Shown here piece by piece: positions 62,114 through 64,000 of a stretch of DNA of 64,000 nt. Origin of the DNA: JAFAXD01 sp051985675 (lineage in GTDB: Bacteria > Pseudomonadota > Alphaproteobacteria > Rhizobiales > Xanthobacteraceae). The notes below the pieces were generated by a model. That model saw nothing but the letters and a program-made list of their open reading frames with translations. It was not told where the DNA came from and did no database searches. The translations under genes and the position numbers were made by a program. Location of the stretch: contig JBPYFJ010000153.1 in the NCBI GenBank assembly GCA_051985675.1, positions 1 to 64,000 of the forward strand, read 5' to 3'. Numbering within the stretch: position 1 is the stretch's first letter; the number at the start of each line of letters is the position of its first letter.

Positions 62114-62171
62114 CTAGTGCCGCCGATTTGAAGTTCTTGCACCACTTGCCGCGGTCGGTGCGGCGCTATAG
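62114..62171. repeat. Palindromic element copy between convergent genes
   Basis: CTAGTGCCGCCGATTTGAAG, then TTCTTGC, starts at 62114, and a degraded partner arm GCGGCGCTATAG ends at 62171. The right arm includes the stop codon of the minus-strand sulfatase gene. It may act as a shared terminator for the two convergent genes. Confidence 0.75.
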
Positions 62172-63869
62172 TCCCGTGATCAAGCCGGCCTCGATCAACA
62201 GCCGATTAAACCGCCGCGCCTCCGCACCGCCTGCACAACGATAGAACCGACCATCGCAGCGTTTTAGGATCTTCTTCTGCTCGGAGAAGGTCGGACCAAG
62301 CGGTACTCCCGCCGCCTCCAGTACGACCAGCGGCAGATACGGTGCATCGAGCTCGTCAAGCGCCGAGGATACATCTGTGGGTGTAAAATTCAGTGCATCG
62401 ATCGCATAGTAGGTGGAGAGATAGCGTGTATCGAGCGCTTGCAGATGGCGCGCAAGCGCATCCCGGCTGAGCGACGGATCGATCACGCGCGGACCGAACT
62501 CCGGCTGATGATCGCCGTAGCGAACAATCAGGAACGATTCAGTCGGAAATTCCTGCTTCAGCCGGTCCAGCAACGCGCTGTAGTCGCGAGCCGTCATCCC
62601 TTGACGGCGAATATATTCATCGATGCTGGGCTCGTTCCCAAGATCGCGCCAACTCGGCGTAAGCTGAGGACGCAGACGCGTGTCCCACGGAAAATGATTG
62701 GCCACGGTGTAAACGTAGAGGAAAAGCGGGCCGTTGCTGCACTCGCGGGCGATAATTTTGGCGGCATGATTGAAATAAAAGCCGTCCGCCTCGAAATTAC
62801 GCGTGCCGAGATCGTGCATGTCCAGATAGTGCTCGATGCCAGCCGTCGTCTGGAAAGCACGGGAACCGAGAAAAGCGCCGTAGAACGGATAGAGGCTGAA
62901 CGTCCTGTAGCCGCAGCGGCGCAATGAATGCGCCAATCCACGCCAAACGCGGCCGGCAGCAATCCGGGTCACGGACATAGCGAAGCGCCCGTAGGAACGG
63001 GCCGAGAGGCCGGTGAGCACGTTGTATTCAGTGAACCAGCTTGGACCGCCCACGCCTTCCACGACCAGCTTTCGCGATTTGCCGTCGAAAGACTGGAAAT
63101 GACGATGATAGCCTGATGGCACTCGTATTCCGGGGGCCACGGTAACGTCGAAACTGGATTCGTCATGGACCAGGATAACATGCGGCAGCTTGCGTGAAGG
63201 TTTGCAGGTCGCCGTTGGGCCTTTCAGATGCTCGGCTACGCTCACATCTGATTCCAAGTATCCGTGGGCGATGAGTTCGCGCATGGCCTCAACGCCGGTG
63301 CGCGCGAATTTAGAAACGTAGTTCTGGCTGAAGAAGTTCTCGTTGAGACCAGTCGGGAACAACAGCGACAGCGCAACGAGGGCGCCCATGCATAGCGAAC
63401 TTCCGAGGACGCTCGTGCGCACTCGGATCCGGAAAGGATCAAGCCGCCAGGCCACGACCAAGAGCGCAGCCGTAGCCGTAGCAGCGAGCGTTATCGGCAC
63501 GCGCAGCGAGGGAATCGCCTTCAGCAAGAATGACGACGTGTCTTGGTCAATAATCATCAGGTCGATGAAGTCGACCGTCATCCAAAGCTTGTCGTGCTTG
63601 AATCGCGATAGCAGGATCAGCGCGATGACGATCCCTAGCGAGACGACCGCCGCGGCGATCGGACGTCGCATCAGAGCAAGCCAGAAAAAATTAAGGAACG
63701 TCCAAGCCAGCAGGAAGGTCGCATCGGCAACCAGATCAACTTCGGTCGCGGCCATAATGACCAGTGCGGCCACGTTCAGGAGTGTAACGAGGCAGAGCGC
63801 CGGCGTATCTCGGCGGTGGATCGCGTCAATAGGCGACGGACGGCTACGCGGTACGAATCGGGACACCAT
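62166..63869 (-). CDS. Membrane sulfatase-fold hydrolase / phosphoethanolamine- or LTA-synthase-like transferase
   Basis: 567 aa from ATG 63869. Five N-terminal helices (about 25-195; VTLLNVAALVIMAATEVDLV and others) anchor a periplasmic alkaline-phosphatase-superfamily domain. Its landmarks are HVILVHDESSFDV (first metal Asp/Glu), GGPSWFTEYNVLTGLSARSYG (catalytic Thr/Ser region), LYVYTVANHFPWD (metal His) and IVRYGDHQPEFGPR (metal Asp-His). This order is that of LtaS/EptA-like enzymes rather than of the soluble sulfatases at the left end; it would transfer or remove phospho-alcohol groups on envelope lipids or glycans. A Pho box lies 58 bases upstream of its start. Confidence 0.8.
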   Translation of the reverse strand: MVSRFVPRSRPSPIDAIHRRDTPALCLVTLLNVAALVIMAATEVDLVADATFLLAWTFLNFFWLALMRRPIAAAVVSLGIVIALILLSRFKHDKLWMTVDFIDLMIIDQDTSSFLLKAIPSLRVPITLAATATAALLVVAWRLDPFRIRVRTSVLGSSLCMGALVALSLLFPTGLNENFFSQNYVSKFARTGVEAMRELIAHGYLESDVSVAEHLKGPTATCKPSRKLPHVILVHDESSFDVTVAPGIRVPSGYHRHFQSFDGKSRKLVVEGVGGPSWFTEYNVLTGLSARSYGRFAMSVTRIAAGRVWRGLAHSLRRCGYRTFSLYPFYGAFLGSRAFQTTAGIEHYLDMHDLGTRNFEADGFYFNHAAKIIARECSNGPLFLYVYTVANHFPWDTRLRPQLTPSWRDLGNEPSIDEYIRRQGMTARDYSALLDRLKQEFPTESFLIVRYGDHQPEFGPRVIDPSLSRDALARHLQALDTRYLSTYYAIDALNFTPTDVSSALDELDAPYLPLVVLEAAGVPLGPTFSEQKKILKRCDGRFYRCAGGAEARRFNRLLIEAGLITGL

Positions 63870-63927
63870 GGCCTACACACGGTCGGGTCGGCTGCCATCC
63901 CATTGACGCGCCCTAGCTCACGACCGC

Positions 63928-63945
63928 CTGTCATAAAACTGTCAT
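63928..63945 (+). promoter_or_regulatory. Pho box (PhoB operator)
   Basis: CTGTCATAAAACTGTCAT at 63928-63945 is a perfect direct repeat of CTGTCAT with 4-base AT spacer, matching the known PhoB consensus at every position. It lies 58 bases upstream of the membrane hydrolase start (minus strand), while its own reading direction points to a gene beyond the right edge. It may serve either or both. Confidence 0.85.
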
Positions 63946-64000
63946 CATCCCCTCATTGCAAGAGATCATCGATGTGGTCGGGCGCTCGAGTGACCACCGG

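Overview
The window reads as chromosome of a GC-rich alphaproteobacterium of the order Hyphomicrobiales (Rhizobiales), close to the Bradyrhizobium / Rhodopseudomonas / Xanthobacteraceae side. The basis is gene content and order: a ccmIEFH block followed by a DegP-type protease, an OmpR-type two-component pair and glnE; a FeuP/FeuQ-like pair with a PepSY protein; mucR convergent with sufE; DUF1491 beside a peptidoglycan-binding protein; and REP-like palindromes of a type familiar from this group. No rRNA, tRNA or CRISPR array was recognised.

Region 1 (1-12.7 kb) is the accessory part. After the end of a Bug-type solute-binding protein come two 131-aa exported paralogues whose C-termini carry a repeated peptide ending FQDNWxxSYMK, then a DUF4344 metallopeptidase, an exported sulfatase, a third small paralogue, a second exported sulfatase and a decayed third sulfatase. 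Three of the genes in this run have AAGGAGG ribosome sites. I propose it as an undescribed sulfatase / small exported protein module. It is followed by a dCache-type adenylate/guanylate cyclase, a solute-binding protein, an outer-membrane beta-barrel remnant, a MetA-type outer-membrane protein and about 1 kb of non-coding DNA with strong folded elements and two REP copies.

Region 2 (12.7-40 kb) is mostly conserved core: an HNH-like protein, a CDF transporter, pepN, a PAS histidine kinase, an alpha/beta hydrolase, glnE, an envelope-type two-component pair, degP, ccmHFEI, a glycine-zipper lipoprotein, a frameshifted exported protein, and the FeuQP-like pair with its PepSY gene. The first two-component pair is split by a 1.3-kb insertion that carries an acetyltransferase and a tyrosine-recombinase tail and is bounded by 24-bp direct repeats. 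The repeat contains both the end of the regulator and the start of the kinase, so neither gene was destroyed.

Region 3 (40-64 kb) holds a trypsin-like protease, a DHA2 efflux pump, YcgN, a class A penicillin-binding protein, a DUF1214/DUF1254 pair, DUF1491, a sensor-less histidine kinase next to a peptidoglycan-binding protein, an APC permease, two exported proteins, sufE, mucR, oligopeptidase B, sodB, a membrane glycosyltransferase-like protein and a membrane sulfatase-fold hydrolase. A palindromic repeat family recurs at 48.0-48.2, 50.0 and 62.1 kb. A textbook Pho box lies at the right edge.
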